From positions 62,001-126,000 of the forward strand of contig JAPXFQ010002825.1 of NCBI GenBank assembly GCA_028564705.1: DNA of 64,000 bases, read 5' to 3'. How positions within the stretch are numbered: position 1 is the stretch's first letter; every line of letters begins with the position of its first letter. A program made the position numbers and the translations under genes. This document shows, piece after piece, positions 1 through 11,900 of the stretch. The stretch is from Apricaphanius iberus. Taxonomy: Eukaryota > Chordata > Actinopteri > Cyprinodontiformes > Aphaniidae. The notes beneath the pieces were generated by a model that was given only the letters and a program-made list of their open reading frames with translations, did no database searches and was not told where the DNA came from.

Positions 1-600
1 TTAGCAACAACAGAACTGATGACATCACATGCATGGTCGGCAACGGCTGAAGGTGGAATATAAACAACTGACAAAATGACACTGATGAACTCTCTTTGTA
101 AATAATATGGACGTAAATTAACTACCAAGAGTTCAATATCTGGGCTGCAGAGACTAACCTTCACAGTAATATGTCCTGGATGACACCATCTATTGTTGAC
201 AAGGACTGCTACTCAACCTCCTTTTCTTTTTCCACTTCTCTTCATATCTGTCTGCTCGTACAGTCAGAAAGCCAATCAGAGAGACGTTGGAGTCGGGGAT
301 ATGATCCTGTAGCCACGTCTCAGTGAAGCACATAACACAGCATTGACGATACTCAGGCTGAGACCTTGTCAGGGCTTGGAGTTCATCCATTTTGTTAGCT
401 AGAGATCTCACGTTTCCCATTATGATTGATGGAAGAGATGGTTTGAATTCCCTCTTTCTCTGTCTCCTTTTCAATCCTGCTCTGCACCCATGCCCCCTCC
501 TTTTCAACTCTTCAGAGATTTGTGGCTTCAGTTGAAGTATAATTTCAGTTTTTGCTATGTTAATCAGCTGCTCCCGGCTGTAAACCACCTTGTTGCCATG
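1..600 (-). pseudogene. LINE endonuclease (APE) fragment
   Basis: Minus-strand reading gives MGNVRSLANKMDEL followed by CFTETWLQDHIPDS, the start of an apurinic-type endonuclease domain of a Jockey-superfamily (CR1/Rex-like) fish LINE. Further blocks at 150-200 and 1-80 (IPPSA-type region) are in shifted frames, so the copy is dead and cut by the window edge. Positions about 26-76 are nearly identical to 53397-53444, showing that the same LINE family occurs again. Clade assignment is from memory. Confidence 0.75.
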
Positions 601-3560
601 GTTTTGCATCATAACAAATGAGCAAAAGTGAAAAATCAAAAGCAAAAATCCTTCCAACTTCACAGGACAAAAACCTGCAAAGCAAACAGGTCGAAGAAGT
701 GCAATCCTTCCTCAAGAAAAAGGGGCAAGCGATGTCCAAAAAACAAAACAAGAACAAAACTCAATGTGTAGCTAACAGAGCCACTCCGTCATGCAGCCAC
801 CCAGAGCGCCGCAATTCTAGAGAACCTTTTTGATGTCCTCTAAGAGGCACCAGCAAGTTTGCTGCTCTGATTTCACCTACTAATCTATCCTGTCTCTGTT
901 TCAGATCCTGTACTCTGTTCCCTGCATGGCTGAACCTGACTACCCAGGCTCCACATCAGCAGAAACTCATTATCATGGACTTATATGTTGACCTGGATTC
1001 CAGATGCTCACCTGCTCGGTCTGTCATAGTTACGCTTTGGTCAGCCTCCATCCCGCTTCCCCATTGCAAAGGATCACAGGATTCCACTTTCCCTTACAGT
1101 TTCATTTTCTGACTTCCTGTTCCCATGCCTGAGTTCCTCGCCGTCTCTGACTTCCTGGTTCTGGTTCCATATAATAAATAAATCATTATTTATCTTAATC
1201 TGTTGCCCGTCTGGCGTTGTGTCGATCCCGAGTCTGTTTACAAAAACAAAATTTTGACACTTTGTCGCAGTGCACTCATAAACTATTTAACTTTCATGTA
1301 AAAAGAAATCAGTTGTTTAAATAAAACTTTAATCAAAGGTAAAGTTTATTAAACCATCATTGAGAGACCAGCAAGTGGTGATTAACCTCTATATGCAAAC
1401 CTCAGCCTGCTGCGTTGCTGTGTAAGATAGCACCACTCTGAAGTCAGATACAGCAGATGACCAGGGTTCTTATTTATGAAGCATGGTTACACACATAACG
1501 GGGTCTGAAAACTATGAAAGTAACCTTCAAAGGCACGTGATGGAAAATATTTGGTAACTTTAAGCACACTAAGGACCTTTACCAAAGATACCAAAATTGT
1601 GCTACATTTTCAGACTTGTATAACATTGCGCACACTCCCTCCTTCAGTCTGTAAGCTGAGAATAAAAATGAGAATGTGGATGAAAATGTGGTGCATTTAA
1701 GAATTATATTAATATGTATGTCTTCAGATCATATAGCAATTGCACATATTGGTGCATGTTTGAATAAAAGATTCATACTGCAACTACACTGCTGCATAAT
1801 GCTGCTCAATTGATGTGCTGGCGCTCATTGACAAATAGCCACTGGAAGCATCTGGATGGAGGGAGGCCGTGTACATTCCTTTAAGCAGTTATATTAGATT
1901 TATGTGCTGCACTGGATCAAGTGTCAGATCTACCAACCTGCTGGACCTGTGCATCCCATCCCCCGCTCTTTATTATGTCAGGCACGCTGCCGCATCAATG
2001 CTGTTTGAATTACAGCTCTTCCGTTTGTGAGCCCAAATACAGTTTTGCACGGATTATAGTGTACTTTTTAAAAGTAGACCTGTCAGGCTTTAAATATGCT
2101 TAAACTTATTTTGTTCTGGTGTAATTTAGTTTTATTTGTATTAATTTGTTTTTATTTCAGTCTTAGTGTTGCTACAAGACGCAATCATATAATTTAAATG
2201 TTATAATTGGGGTACTTATTTGTGGTATTGCTTGTGCTGTTATTTTCATTTTTTTATTTTTACTTTTATCTTTAACTTTTTAGTTTTTACCAATGTATGC
2301 TACACAATCTTTTTCTATTAACTGTATTTTAGTTTTTTGATGTGATGCAGTTTGGTTGCCTTTGGCTAAGTAAAGCACTATAGATAAATATTGATTAATT
2401 GATTTTAAAAAAAAATGTCTGTGCCTCCTGTGGAATTGCCTCTCTGCCTCTGGTTAACCAAGAAACACATTAGCTGGCTTAGGTAATGCATAATATTCAC
2501 TGGACAATTTGCATTGACCATTTATGGCTAGAGTGGAAGTGTAGGACAGAGATCTACAACCAAAATTGCCTTGCCTTAACAATCCCAAGAGAGAACTTTT
2601 GCCCTCAGTCCAGCTGAATTAAACTCTTTTAGAGCCGCAAATATTATATGACCTTTTGAAAAAAGACAATTTATAATTTCTAAAAGAACATCTACTTAAG
2701 GAAAAGTGTTCTTTTATTTAAAGAACTGCCATTATATTTCTATTTTTTGAACGTTTTAAAATTGTTTGATCAAAAAGGCACATAGTTTCTAAACTCATGT
2801 CCTCATATCATATCCATATCCAATGAGGCCAGTTGTTAAGACTAAAAGGAAATTTTTAAAACAGCAACCTTTTAGCAGGTTAAATAGTTTTCAGTAAGCC
2901 TTAATTGCTGTATTGAAACAGCAGTAATCATAATCCAATTAATAGATTTCTATTAATAGGATTATATTAGGCCATTGTTGGGGCCTTCTAAACTGTAAAG
3001 GACCATATACATAGAACTTTTAAGTTCTCTTTATATGCACCTAAATACCCTTTTATCACTCAAATCAGTGTTTTAATAGTCCCAAATCTCATTATAACGA
3101 AAAGATGTTCAATATCATTTAATTTTAAGAAGTACTTGTTGAGACATATATTTATTCATGTTTTAGCTGGTTTTATCAATTCTTTCTGCCACAACCGGCC
3201 CTTTAAGGACATTCGTTATCTGTATGTGGCCCAAAATGGAAATGAGCTTGACATCTCTGCTTTAAAACATCAGTCTGTGAGAATTAATCTGTATAATTTA
3301 TTACACTTGGAGTTCCTGACATAAATGAACTTTTCAATAATTTTTAAATGTATCAAATGTACTTGTATGTTAAAAAAGCTAAAAATTACACTAAATATAA
3401 ACAAATAATCATTAGTATATAGTATATTCATATATTTAAACCAGTTCAATGTTGTGGTACTCCAAAGTCAATATATAGATTTCAGCTTCCAAGATAAACA
3501 ATTTTAACTCATCCCAGGGCGAGACCAGTGTGTCTGAGAGAGGGAGACCATGCCTGTGAC
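601..3560. other. Non-coding stretch with LTR-like and LINE-tail-like pieces
   Basis: No gene was recognised. The part 840-1260 is richer in C/T, has AATAAATAAATC at 1167-1178 followed by CTGTTGCCCGTCTGGC, and looks like the polyadenylation end of a retroelement, but no partner repeat was found. Around 2341-2400 an AAGCACTATAGATAAATA run followed by TTGATTAATTGATT resembles a fish LINE/SINE 3' tail. The rest is AT-rich sequence. Confidence 0.35.
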
Positions 3561-3582
3561 GTAGATAATGGAAAACATGTAC

Positions 3583-3738
3583 CGCTCTCAGCCAATCACA
3601 AAATTCAAATGCAGTAGCCCCACATTGACCATGAGCAACAGCACTAAGATGTTTTTGGACCGCTCTCAGCCAATCACAAAATTCAAATGCAGTAGCCCCA
3701 CATTGACCATGAGCAACAGCACTAAGATGTTTTTGGAC
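3583..3738. repeat. Perfect tandem duplication, 2 x 78 bp
   Basis: The unit starting CGCTCTCAGCCAATCACAAA occurs at 3583-3660 and again immediately at 3661-3738 with no difference seen. The period of 78 is a multiple of three, so a minus-strand reading frame stays open across both. Full identity implies a recent duplication in otherwise diverged sequence. Confidence 0.92.
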
Positions 3739-4248
3739 CAAAAAATCTGGAATTTAACAAGTTTACACGAAAATATCAAAAATGCCCTGAAACTGAAAGA
3801 TTGTATGGTAAAGATTGACAGATTTACAGTTTATAAGCAAAACAAGATGTTTTGTGGTTTAGGTACTCTATCATTCTATTGCTGAAATTCACTTCAGCTA
3901 TTCCATCAAAATACTGAAAAACTGCTATAATCTGTATTTGTTACATCTTTATTCATAAACATTAGCTGGTTCTTATATCCTTTTTAGCCAAATTTAAGAG
4001 CCAATGTAGAAGGTCCAAAGAGCCACTTGCGACTCCGGAGCTGTGGGTTGCAAACCCCTGCTGTAGGAGGAGTGATATGAGCTAACACAGCTGAGCACAT
4101 TCCGATGAGTCTGATTTATAAAGCGGAAATTGCATGCAGGTAAGAAATTTACTGTGTAATTAATAAAAAAAACTGCTGAGCCTAAATATGGTTTTAGTAA
4201 GGATTCTACTCCGAATATTATAAATGAGACCCCTGGGTTGAAGTCATC

Positions 4249-4278
4249 AGCTCTGTTTCCACTATTGGAAACAGAGCT
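4249..4278. repeat. Short perfect hairpin
   Basis: Arms AGCTCTGTTTCC and GGAAACAGAGCT (12 bp, perfect) are separated by a 6-base loop, just upstream of the palindromic repeat family member at 4380. Confidence 0.8.
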
Positions 4279-4379
4279 AATGAATGGGGTAACAGTGGGG
4301 TAATTTCACCTGAGCTTCCTCTATCAAGGTAAATACGTTTCATCTCAACCATTGTGTCTGCATAAGAATTTGACCCTTT

Positions 4380-4560
4380 AGTATCAAGCCGCCATACAGG
4401 AGTTCTGTTTGTATTTGAAATGTTTGTATGTAGGAAATGTTTGTGTTGCCTGAAAACAGCCTTTTCTCCCTCCCAGCTGGAACTGTTTGTGTTGGCGGAG
4501 CTAAACAAATTATTAAGTAAACAATCAAATCATAATCTACTGTTGCTTATTATTGCTTAA
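4380..4560. repeat. Palindromic AT-rich repeat family, copy a
   Basis: Contains the landmark blocks GGAGTTCTGTTTGTATTTG, GTAGGAAATGTTTGTG and GTTGGCGGAGCTAAA. The same blocks recur at 11610-11720 and 12303-12415. The copy appears interrupted at about 4560 and continued at 5826. Family identity is unknown to me; it behaves like a non-coding fish repeat. Confidence 0.7.
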
Positions 4561-5740
4561 TGTTCCACTAGTTTCTTCCAGCACTTAGCGAGGGCAGACG
4601 CTTTTTATCTTTCTCCCTCCCTTTTGTGTCTTATCCCACAGCCCTTTGTCTTTCTTCTGCTAGGGAGCCTCTTTGTGCATTCTCCTCTGAAATAATCAAC
4701 GGTGGATCTGGATATGCACTGGTCAGATGGTTTCTTAAAGCAAATGTTATTTCTCGGAGAAGGCAATAAAGTAATGCCGAGCTTTCCCGATGGATTACTG
4801 TGGAGGATCCAGGGTCTCTCCCTTTGACCATTGAGACCCTAGAAACATCTGTATGATTGGATTCATGATAACTGCTTATTGTTGCATGGTGGATTTTCTG
4901 TGGTATCTGAGGTTTTTAAGGCAGAAATTGGCTGGCTGCCTGGAAGCGAGAAGCTGCCTGCCTGTTGTAATGCTCAGACTATTTGATTGTTTTTTTGTTT
5001 TTTTTGAAAAACTAGACTAGTTTTCTGCTGTGTGGGGAAACAACTAGGAGAAAGTTCTCAGCCTGCCTGGAATGGAAAATGTCCCCTAACTTGGCTGAAA
5101 GGGAGACCATTCAACGGACTGTAAGGCAAAGAGGAAAAAGAAGTGATCTTTGCCTGTGCATTTCTTATCAATTGGAATTCAGCTTATACCAAACATCCTC
5201 CCTTGGATGTGAATCTAGAAGGACACCCCCCCCCCACACACACACACACACACACACACCCCAGCCACCTTCAACTAGAAGCTGGTTTAGCTCTCCAAGG
5301 ATGCAAATTACATCAGAGGCGAACAGACTGTGGGATTGAGCTGTGTGGAGTTCATGGGCCACTGACTACTGACGCACACACATGCAGACACAGACAGACA
5401 CCCTGAAACATGCACACACTTCCTTGTTATCACTGTTCTGGCTGTTCCCCGAAAGCTCCCTCCCACCTCAGTGCAAACTGAGGATCCCCTACCTACCTGT
5501 CCCTCACAACTGGGTCTTACTGTGAATGTCTGAGTATGTGCTTAAATGCTTTAGAGGTGTGTTTTTTTCTATTATCTTGGTCTTGCTTCCCAATAAGGAA
5601 TCAAGATAAAAGATGAGTGCTTTTTTCACCCCTACATTCCCCAACCCACCTGATGCAATATTTTTCACATCTGTAATGTGGTGCGCCGCTTGAAGCCTGT
5701 TGCAATACCACATTATGCGTTATCAGTATGTGTAATCATT
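4561..5740. other. Unassigned segment interrupting the palindromic repeat
   Basis: Lies between two halves of one repeat copy. It contains a C-run plus (CA)n tract at 5226-5259 and no coding sequence that I recognise. Its right side leads into a LINE-like 3' tail at 5741-5825, so it may be a LINE-linked insertion. Confidence 0.4.
5226..5259. repeat. C-run followed by (CA)n microsatellite
   Basis: Ten consecutive C at 5226-5235 run directly into about twelve CA units. Confidence 0.95.
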
Positions 5741-5825
5741 GTCTTTCTGTCTACTCTTGAACGGGCTGTACTAAAATGAATATTCCCTTGTGGGAAGAAT
5801 AAAGGATTATTCTATTCTATTCTAA
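5741..5825 (+). repeat. LINE 3' tail with ATTCT repeats
   Basis: Reads TTCCCTTGTGGGAAGAATAA then repeated ATTCT units. The same kind of tail ends the LINE copies at 54600-54655 and, inverted, 51795-51835. Confidence 0.7.
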
Positions 5826-6052
5826 ATAATGAAATGTGCTTTTAGAACTGTTGTAGAAAAGCAATATCTTCACTCGAGGTTGTGCTGTTGTGCGAAATAT
5901 AAGCACTGGTGTGATTATCTGCGATACAAGGCTGCAGGCCGAGTGCCTACAACTGAATCACACCAGTGCTGATATTCGGCAAAACAGCACTCCATCTTGT
6001 GTGATATTGCTTAATAATTAAACTGTTAGTTCTGACCAAGTCATTTGATTGG
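5826..6052. repeat. Palindromic repeat family, copy b, with 15-bp perfect arms
   Basis: Arms AGCACTGGTGTGATT (5902-5916) and AATCACACCAGTGCT (5956-5970) are perfect and extend imperfectly to about 34 bp. The copy is cut at 6052 by the 6.2 kb hAT element and resumes at 12233 with ACAAAAGAGTGCTGATATTG. Confidence 0.75.
6045..6052. repeat. Target-site duplication TTGATTGG, left
   Basis: Identical to 12225-12232. Eight bases is the hAT target-duplication length. Confidence 0.92.
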
Positions 6053-6479
6053 CAGAGGTGGGATAAAGTTATTGTTTTGCAAGTCACAAGTAAGTTTTAA
6101 GTCTTTGCCCGTCAGTCCCGAGTCTCGTCGAGTCAAAGATGAGGCAAGTCTGAAGTCGAGTCAAAAGTCCTACCATTTTAGTTTCGGGTCATTTCAAGTC
6201 CTCTTACAACAGAAAAAACATTTATACAAATAATGTATGTCTGTAAGATTTGTATTTATTTAACCATCTTTTTATACAATAACATTAATCAAATACAGAA
6301 AAAACTTGCTTGTATTTCAACAGCATATTGCACTAGAACAATGACTAGCAACTTTAGGCTGACCTCATATTGCAAAACAGTTTAACTTTAAATTTAAGCC
6401 TAAACTTTTTAAAACTTGTCATCAATTTTTACTTCTGAAAAACTGGACCAACCTGATAATATAATGGCTTCATAGTGAA

Positions 6480-6493
6480 TGAGAGAGCGAGAG

Positions 6494-6545
<52 letters not shown>
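6480..6545. repeat. (GA)n microsatellite
   Basis: About 30 GA units, with two GAGC interruptions at the left end. It lies in the 3' part of the hAT element, downstream of the transposase stop. Confidence 0.97.
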
Positions 6546-6547
<2 letters not shown>

Positions 6548-6619
6548 GTGTGGACAGGTGATGAGCAGAGAGCGAGTGTGTGCGCGCATGGATGCTGTGG
6601 ATAGATGGAGGGAGGCCCC

Positions 6620-8350
6620 TATACTGCATTGCATTTGCAAAAGATGAAATAGGCCAAAAGTCTGTCAGTCATTTGTGTACGATGGGGACACAGAATGATG
6701 CCACCATGGCTGAAACCTCGCTCCACTTGAGCACTAGAAGCAGGCACTGCCAAGACTCGGATGGCTACTTGAAAGAGTGAAAGAAGTCTTACTATTCAGA
6801 ACAAAATGGCATTCTGTCCTTCTGCCTTGTCAATGTAGTGACTTAGCTGTAATGCTGATGGGGTCCCAACATCCATTTTTTGCCACTTATGGTATGCAGC
6901 AAACAGCCCTTCTCCTTCCATATCGACTAGTTCTTCTTCACCAGGCACCAGCACAGGCACAGGTTGCTCCGTCTCTGCAGCATCTTGCAGGATCAATTCT
7001 AAAGAAAAAATGTGTCACGAGAGCAGAAACAAAGGAGCCCTTTTTACCATTACTGATGTTGATGATACTGTGCAAGACTGAAAATTGTTATTATTGCTAA
7101 AGTCAGATTAATATGAAATTTGATCCTAGATCAGATAAAGATCAAATTATTTTACGTTGCATTTAAGTTTCATAGCAAGTCAATAATATTTACCTTTAAC
7201 TTGTGCCACCACTGTCCTTGATGACACGGTTGACCAGCACATGGAGCTCAATCCACTATAGACAAAAGGCTGGACCCAAGGCAGCTGCTTTCAGGTAGAC
7301 TATGTCTGAAAAGGGGGCAGAGATCCCATCTTGAGACTCTGCCATTTTCACATTAATGAAGATCCCAAGAAATAATTTTTTCATGGATACCTCTAGACCT
7401 CTGACCATGCCGCTCAGGAAACGAACTTGAGGATTCAGCTTCTCAAGGAGATGATTGAGGGCCAAGATGGATGGAACAACTGCACTGTTTAAAATGACTT
7501 ACTTCCCCTGTCTCAAATCTTTTGCTTCTCCGAATGGTTTTAAGATGCCCACCAACTCCTTCAGCATATTCCACTCTCGTGGTGTGAATAACAATTCTTT
7601 ATGCCCAGCCTTCTCAAGAACTGTGCAGAGCTTTTGTTGATCACAATGAAGGACTGCTTTCACCCGCCGCAGTGTGGAATTCCACCTCGTGCTCACTGCA
7701 GCATGGATGCCTCTGTGTTCCCAAAATTCACCACCGGAGATGTCCTTAAATATTGTGCTTGTGTGGAGCACGGAGCTAAGTTTTGATAACTTGGAGAGAG
7801 AAGGACATGCCGCTTTTGTTTCTTTTAAACCTCAACCAGCTGCAATGTGGGTGCATAGCACTGCAAGTTTGGTTTCTTTGCCATAGCAGCATCAACGGTT
7901 TGCTGGTCTTCTAGGGGTAAGCCATGCCATAGCTCAGGATCATCAAGATTATCTCCAGGATCATCATCTTCCTCCTGTTCACTGGGAAGCAGACCGTAAA
8001 TGCCTTGCGCATGTCAGCAGCATTGTCACTAATGATATAGTCCAATTTAGCTTCCACAGTGACTGAAACATGGTTGGTGTTGTTTTTAACTTTGAACTTC
8101 TCTCCTCAGCGACAGACTGGGGTATACTTGCTGACAAGCACAGTCAGAACGTGATGAAAGGTCTTATTTTCCACAATAGACAGAGGAAAATTGCAATCGA
8201 TAATCAAATCAGACAGTATCGCATTGGAAATGGCCTTCTGCTGTGGGTGGCTCATGTTGTAATGCCTTACACGAGTGTCCAGGAATTCTGAGACTGAAGG
8301 CTGTTGTGGTTAATCTACAATGCCTTTGTTCATCTGGTATTCTTCATACC
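6620..8350 (-). pseudogene. hAT transposase, exons 2 and 3 (ZBED-like), disabled
   Basis: Exon 2 starts at 8350 after acceptor CATTTTTACAG, with YEEYQMNKG, and carries SVSEFLDTRVRHYN, STRWNSTLRRVK and LNPQVRFLSGMVRGL. It ends at 7194 with donor GTAAAT. Exon 3 starts at 6998 after acceptor TTTTTTCTTTAG with ELILQDAAETE and runs to a stop at 6620-6622. Its end (SFKYPSESW, then a PISSFANAM region) corresponds to the hAT C-terminal dimerisation domain. The RW motif lies in the RNase-H-like core. Stops (for example after KGIVD) and several frameshifts make it dead. Introns 1 and 2 are both phase 2 and rejoin the frame correctly. Confidence 0.85.
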
Positions 8351-8574
8351 TGTAAAAATGTAAAAAAAAATCCCTTATAGCCACACATGTTGTATTTGAA
8401 ACTACACTTTACTCATTTCAATGTTGTTGTGTTAATATTCATTGTCTATTGTGCAGTATGGTATTTGATAATACATTTCAGTTTCAGTGTCTGCAATATT
8501 AAGAATATTTTCACTGCTTCAAAAGTCATAGAGAAGCCCTTTCCCTCAAGAAAATGAAGTCATATGCTTTATAG

Positions 8575-9129
8575 CAGTGGTTTTCAAAGTGGGGACGGGG
8601 ACCCCTGGGTACTGTGAGGGTGTGCTAGGGGGGCCATGGCAAGTTGGCATAAAAAGTATAGCACAACAAAATATTTGAATAAATTAAATAACTAAAGTAA
8701 ACTAAATTAAACCAAAAATAAGCTAAACAATATTCCCATTAGTTAAGAACTGCACTGTAATAATCTATTGCATATCTGAACATTACCACTATAATCTTTA
8801 TTATTTTATTATATGCTGTATATATCCCAGTGGTGTTGTGCCTCACAGACCTAGACTTACGGTAGCACGCTTTGTCCATGCACTGCCTGCTGTTTAGACA
8901 AAGGTAAAGCTAATGGTGGACCTACTGTGACTGTTATAATTTTCCTCTATACAATGTATATGTCTGATTATTTTTCATGTTGTATTGGATTTAGGGATGC
9001 ACCAACTCCATTGAGTTGTGAAAGGGGGTGCACAAAAAAATTGTGTGGCACGACCCATGTCAGAGTGGCCTTGGTTGGAGTCTACTGGTATATGGGGGGC
9101 CTTGTCATGGTAACGTTTGGGAACCCCTG
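8575..9129. mobile_element. Non-autonomous hAT (MITE-like), 555 bp
   Basis: Ends are CAGTGGTTTTCAAAG and, inverted at the right, CAGGGGTTCCCAAAC. Flanks are CTTTATAG (8567-8574) and TTTTATAG (9130-9137), an 8-bp duplication with one mismatch. There is no transposase frame. It lies inside intron 1 of the larger hAT. Confidence 0.85.
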
Positions 9130-9368
9130 TTTTATAGTTCACTCTCTCCTGCACACCAGATTCCATGGTGCCTTGCTCATCACACAGAAATTGCATGTCT
9201 ACTGCTGTTCATTGTTTAATTGTGATATTTTCTGTCAGCGACAGTTCAGCTTAGTTGTGATTAACCAACATTACTTAGACGACCTCAATGAGGCAGCACA
9301 CCAGCAAATCTGAACTTGAAAAATTGAAAACTGGAAGGCCTGTTTTTGTAACGTGTGTGTTGGAGAGA

Positions 9369-9399
9369 CTCAACAAAAATATGAGATATTTTTGTTGAG
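9369..9399. repeat. 31-bp palindrome made of two Tc1 termini
   Basis: CTCAACAAAAATAT at 9369-9382, spacer GAG, then the exact inverse at 9386-9399. The 14-bp arm equals the outer tip of the adjacent Tc1 element that starts at 9403. Confidence 0.93.
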
Positions 9400-9402
9400 A
9401 TA

Positions 9403-10986
9403 CACTCAACAAAAATATAAATGCAACACATTTGTTTCTGCTCCCATTTTTCATGAGATGGACTTAAAGATCTAAAATTCATTCCAGATACACAATATTA
9501 CCATTTCTCCCAAACATTGTTCACAAATCAGTCTAAATGTGTGATAGTGAGCACTTCTGCTTTGCCGAGATAATCCATCCCACCTCACAGGTGTGCAACA
9601 TCAAGATGCTGATCTGACATCATGATTAGTGCACAGGTGTACCTTATACTGCCCACAATAAAAGGCTAGCCTGGAATGTGCAGTTTTGTCTCACAGCAAA
9701 AGGCCACAAATGCCACAAGCATTGAGGGAGCGAGCAATTGGCATGCTGACAGCAGGAATGTCAACCAGATCTGGTGCTCGTGCATTGAATGATCATTTCT
9801 CCACCACAAGCCATCTCCAAAGGCGTTTTAGAGAATATGGCAGTACATCCAACCGGCCTCACAACAGCAGACCACAGGTAACCATACCAGCCCAGGACCT
9901 CCACATCCAGCATGTTCACCTCCAAGATCGTCTGAAACCAGCCACTCAGACAGCTGCTGAAACAATTGGTTTGCATAACCAAACAATTTCTGCACAAACT
10001 GTCAGAAACCGTCTCAGGGAAGCTCAACTGCATGCTCGTCGTCCTCATTGGGGTCTTGACCTGACTCCAGCTCGTCGTCGTAACAGACTTGAGTGGGCAA
10101 ATGCTCACATTCCGTGGCGTCTGGCACGTTGGAGAGGTGTTCTCTTCACGGATCAATCTCGGTTTACATTGTTCAGGGCAGATGGTAGATGTGGCAGATG
10201 TGGCGTCGCGTGGGTGAGCACTTTGCTGATGTCAATGTTGTGGATCGAGTGGCCAATGGTGGTGGTGGGGTTATGGTATGGGCATGCATCTTTTATGGAC
10301 GAAGAACACAGGTGCATTTTATTGATGGCATTTTGAATGCACATAGATACCGTGATGAGATCCTGAGGCCCATTGTTGTGCCATACATCCATGAACATCA
10401 CCTCATGTTTCAGCAAGATAATGCACGGCCCCATGTTGCAAGGATCTATACACAATTCTCAGAAGCTGAAAACGTCCCAGTTCTTGCATGGCCAGCATAC
10501 TTAATGGACATGTCACCGACTGAGCATGTTTGGGATGTGCTTGACCGGCTTGTACGACAGCGTGTACCAGTTCCCACTAATATCCAACAACTGAAGAGGG
10601 GTGGACCAACATTTCACAGGCCACAATTGACAATCTGATCAACTCTATGCGAAGAAGATGTGTTGCACTGCATGAGGCAAATGGTGGTCACAGCAGATAC
10701 TGACCGGTTCTGAGTCCCCAGACCCCCAGTAAAGCTAAAAACTGCACATTCCAGGGTGGCCTTTTATTGTGGGCAGTATAAGGTACACCTGTGCACTCAT
10801 CATGATGTCAGATCAGCATGTGATGTGACACACCTGTGAGGTGGGATGGATTATCTCAGCAAAGCAGAAGTGCTCACTATCACACATTTAATATTGTGTA
10901 TCTGGAATGAATTTTAGATCTTTAAGTCCATCTCTTGAAAAATGGGAGCAGAAACAAAAGTGTTGCGTTTATATTTTTGTTGAGTG
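9403..10986 (+). mobile_element. Tc1/mariner transposon, family 1, about 1.58 kb
   Basis: It is flanked by TA at 9401-9402 and 10987-10988. The inverted ends begin CACTCAACAAAAATATAAA and extend about 250-285 bp. The right copy lacks an internal block of roughly 35 bp that is present at about 9503-9537. A transposase pseudogene lies between them. It is inserted in intron 1 of the hAT transposase. A truncated relative lies at 59174-59735. Confidence 0.95.
9710..10703 (+). pseudogene. Tc1-like transposase (DD34E), frameshifted
   Basis: The first ATG is at 9710 (MPQALRERAIGML). The N-terminal part is a paired helix-turn-helix region. Catalytic residues seen: D in FTDQSRF, D in FQQDNARPH and E in SPTEHVWD, with 34 residues between the last two (DD34E). 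A frameshift near 10190-10200 moves the reading from frame 2 to frame 1. A deletion after NIQQL (about 10592) shifts it again; the relative at 59500-59700 keeps [12 protein letters not shown] at that place. The end reads [14 protein letters not shown] with a stop at 10701-10703. It was recently functional but is now broken. Confidence 0.9.
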
Positions 10987-11599
10987 TACATCTGTTTATC
11001 CGTCTAGCAGCAAGGAAGAATACATTTAGTTCCAATACAGTAATTTCACTGGACAAGAGACCTTCCCATGAGTGGTGATATTACAGTACAAAAGTTCTGA
11101 GACTTTTTACAAAGAATATCACTCCTCTATAAAGGCTTTAATGCTCTGTTCACATCGCCCAAAACGTCAATGCCAAAAGTGGCAAGATCAAATGTAAAGT
11201 CTATGGTTGAGACAGCCAGAGTTTTCGTGGTGTTTTGTGATTTGACCGCCGCAATTTTCAAAACGTTTGCTCCTTTCCAAGCTTCAAAGCGGCAAAAGCT
11301 AGCAACACTGAAGCTAAGCTAGCTGAATTTGTACCTCTGTCCCCTGAGCGCGAACCAATCAAGTGTCTCACTGTATTGACGTCACCCGAGGTCAACTAAT
11401 CAGAGCATCTCACTATAGTTACATCGTCAGACTTCAACATAGTCTAGCCAACCACGATCCACCATTAAACCATCCAGCAGAGAAAGGACCGCCTACGTGT
11501 TTGGCTAGCTGCAGCCTTAAAAATGTATCGACTTCAAACCATTAAAATTATCTCTTTGGCTTCACACTAGCAAGTTTGTAAACGTTTTTTTGACACCGA

Positions 11600-11785
11600 C
11601 AAAGCTTGTATGTTTGTGTTTGAAACGTTTATGAGTAGGAAATGTTTGTTTTGCTAGGCAACAGCCTCGTCTCCCTTCCAGTTGGAACTATTTGTGTTGG
11701 CGGAGCTAAATAAATGATTATATATAACAACAAATTAATATATTGTTTGTCATATTGCAATATGACACTCGAGGTCGTGCTGAAA
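11600..11785. repeat. Palindromic repeat family, copy c, inside hAT intron 1
   Basis: Carries GAGTAGGAAATGTTTGTT, GTTGGCGGAGCTAAATAA and CACTCGAGGTCGTGCT, as in the copies at 4380, 5826 and 12290. It lies just 3' (minus strand) of the donor of exon 1 of the hAT transposase. Confidence 0.65.
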
Positions 11786-11803
11786 AAAAAAGTAAAAACT
11801 TAC

Positions 11804-11900
11804 CTTTCTTTGTGCATCTTCAAGTGCCGAACAAAGTTGGACGTTGTGGCAGTTCCATCTATAACCTTCGACACGCATGTTTTGCGACATTTTTTTGTCG
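11804..11900 (-). pseudogene. hAT transposase exon 1, BED-type zinc finger
   Basis: The minus-strand reading is KKCRKTCVSK, then SNFVRHLKMHKER, a C...C...H...H BED finger. BED fingers bind transposon ends. The exon ends at 11804, followed by donor GTAAGT. The split codon AG|G rejoins exon 2 at 8350 in frame. Stops lie just upstream in the same frame, so the left boundary and the true start are uncertain. Confidence 0.8.

Noticed and set aside
3583..3738. Direct repeat as a possible CRISPR array
   Set aside because: Only two units, no spacers, eukaryotic context.
6429..6629. Open frame with a run of Ser-Leu
   Set aside because: Translation of the (GA)n microsatellite; no independent coding evidence.
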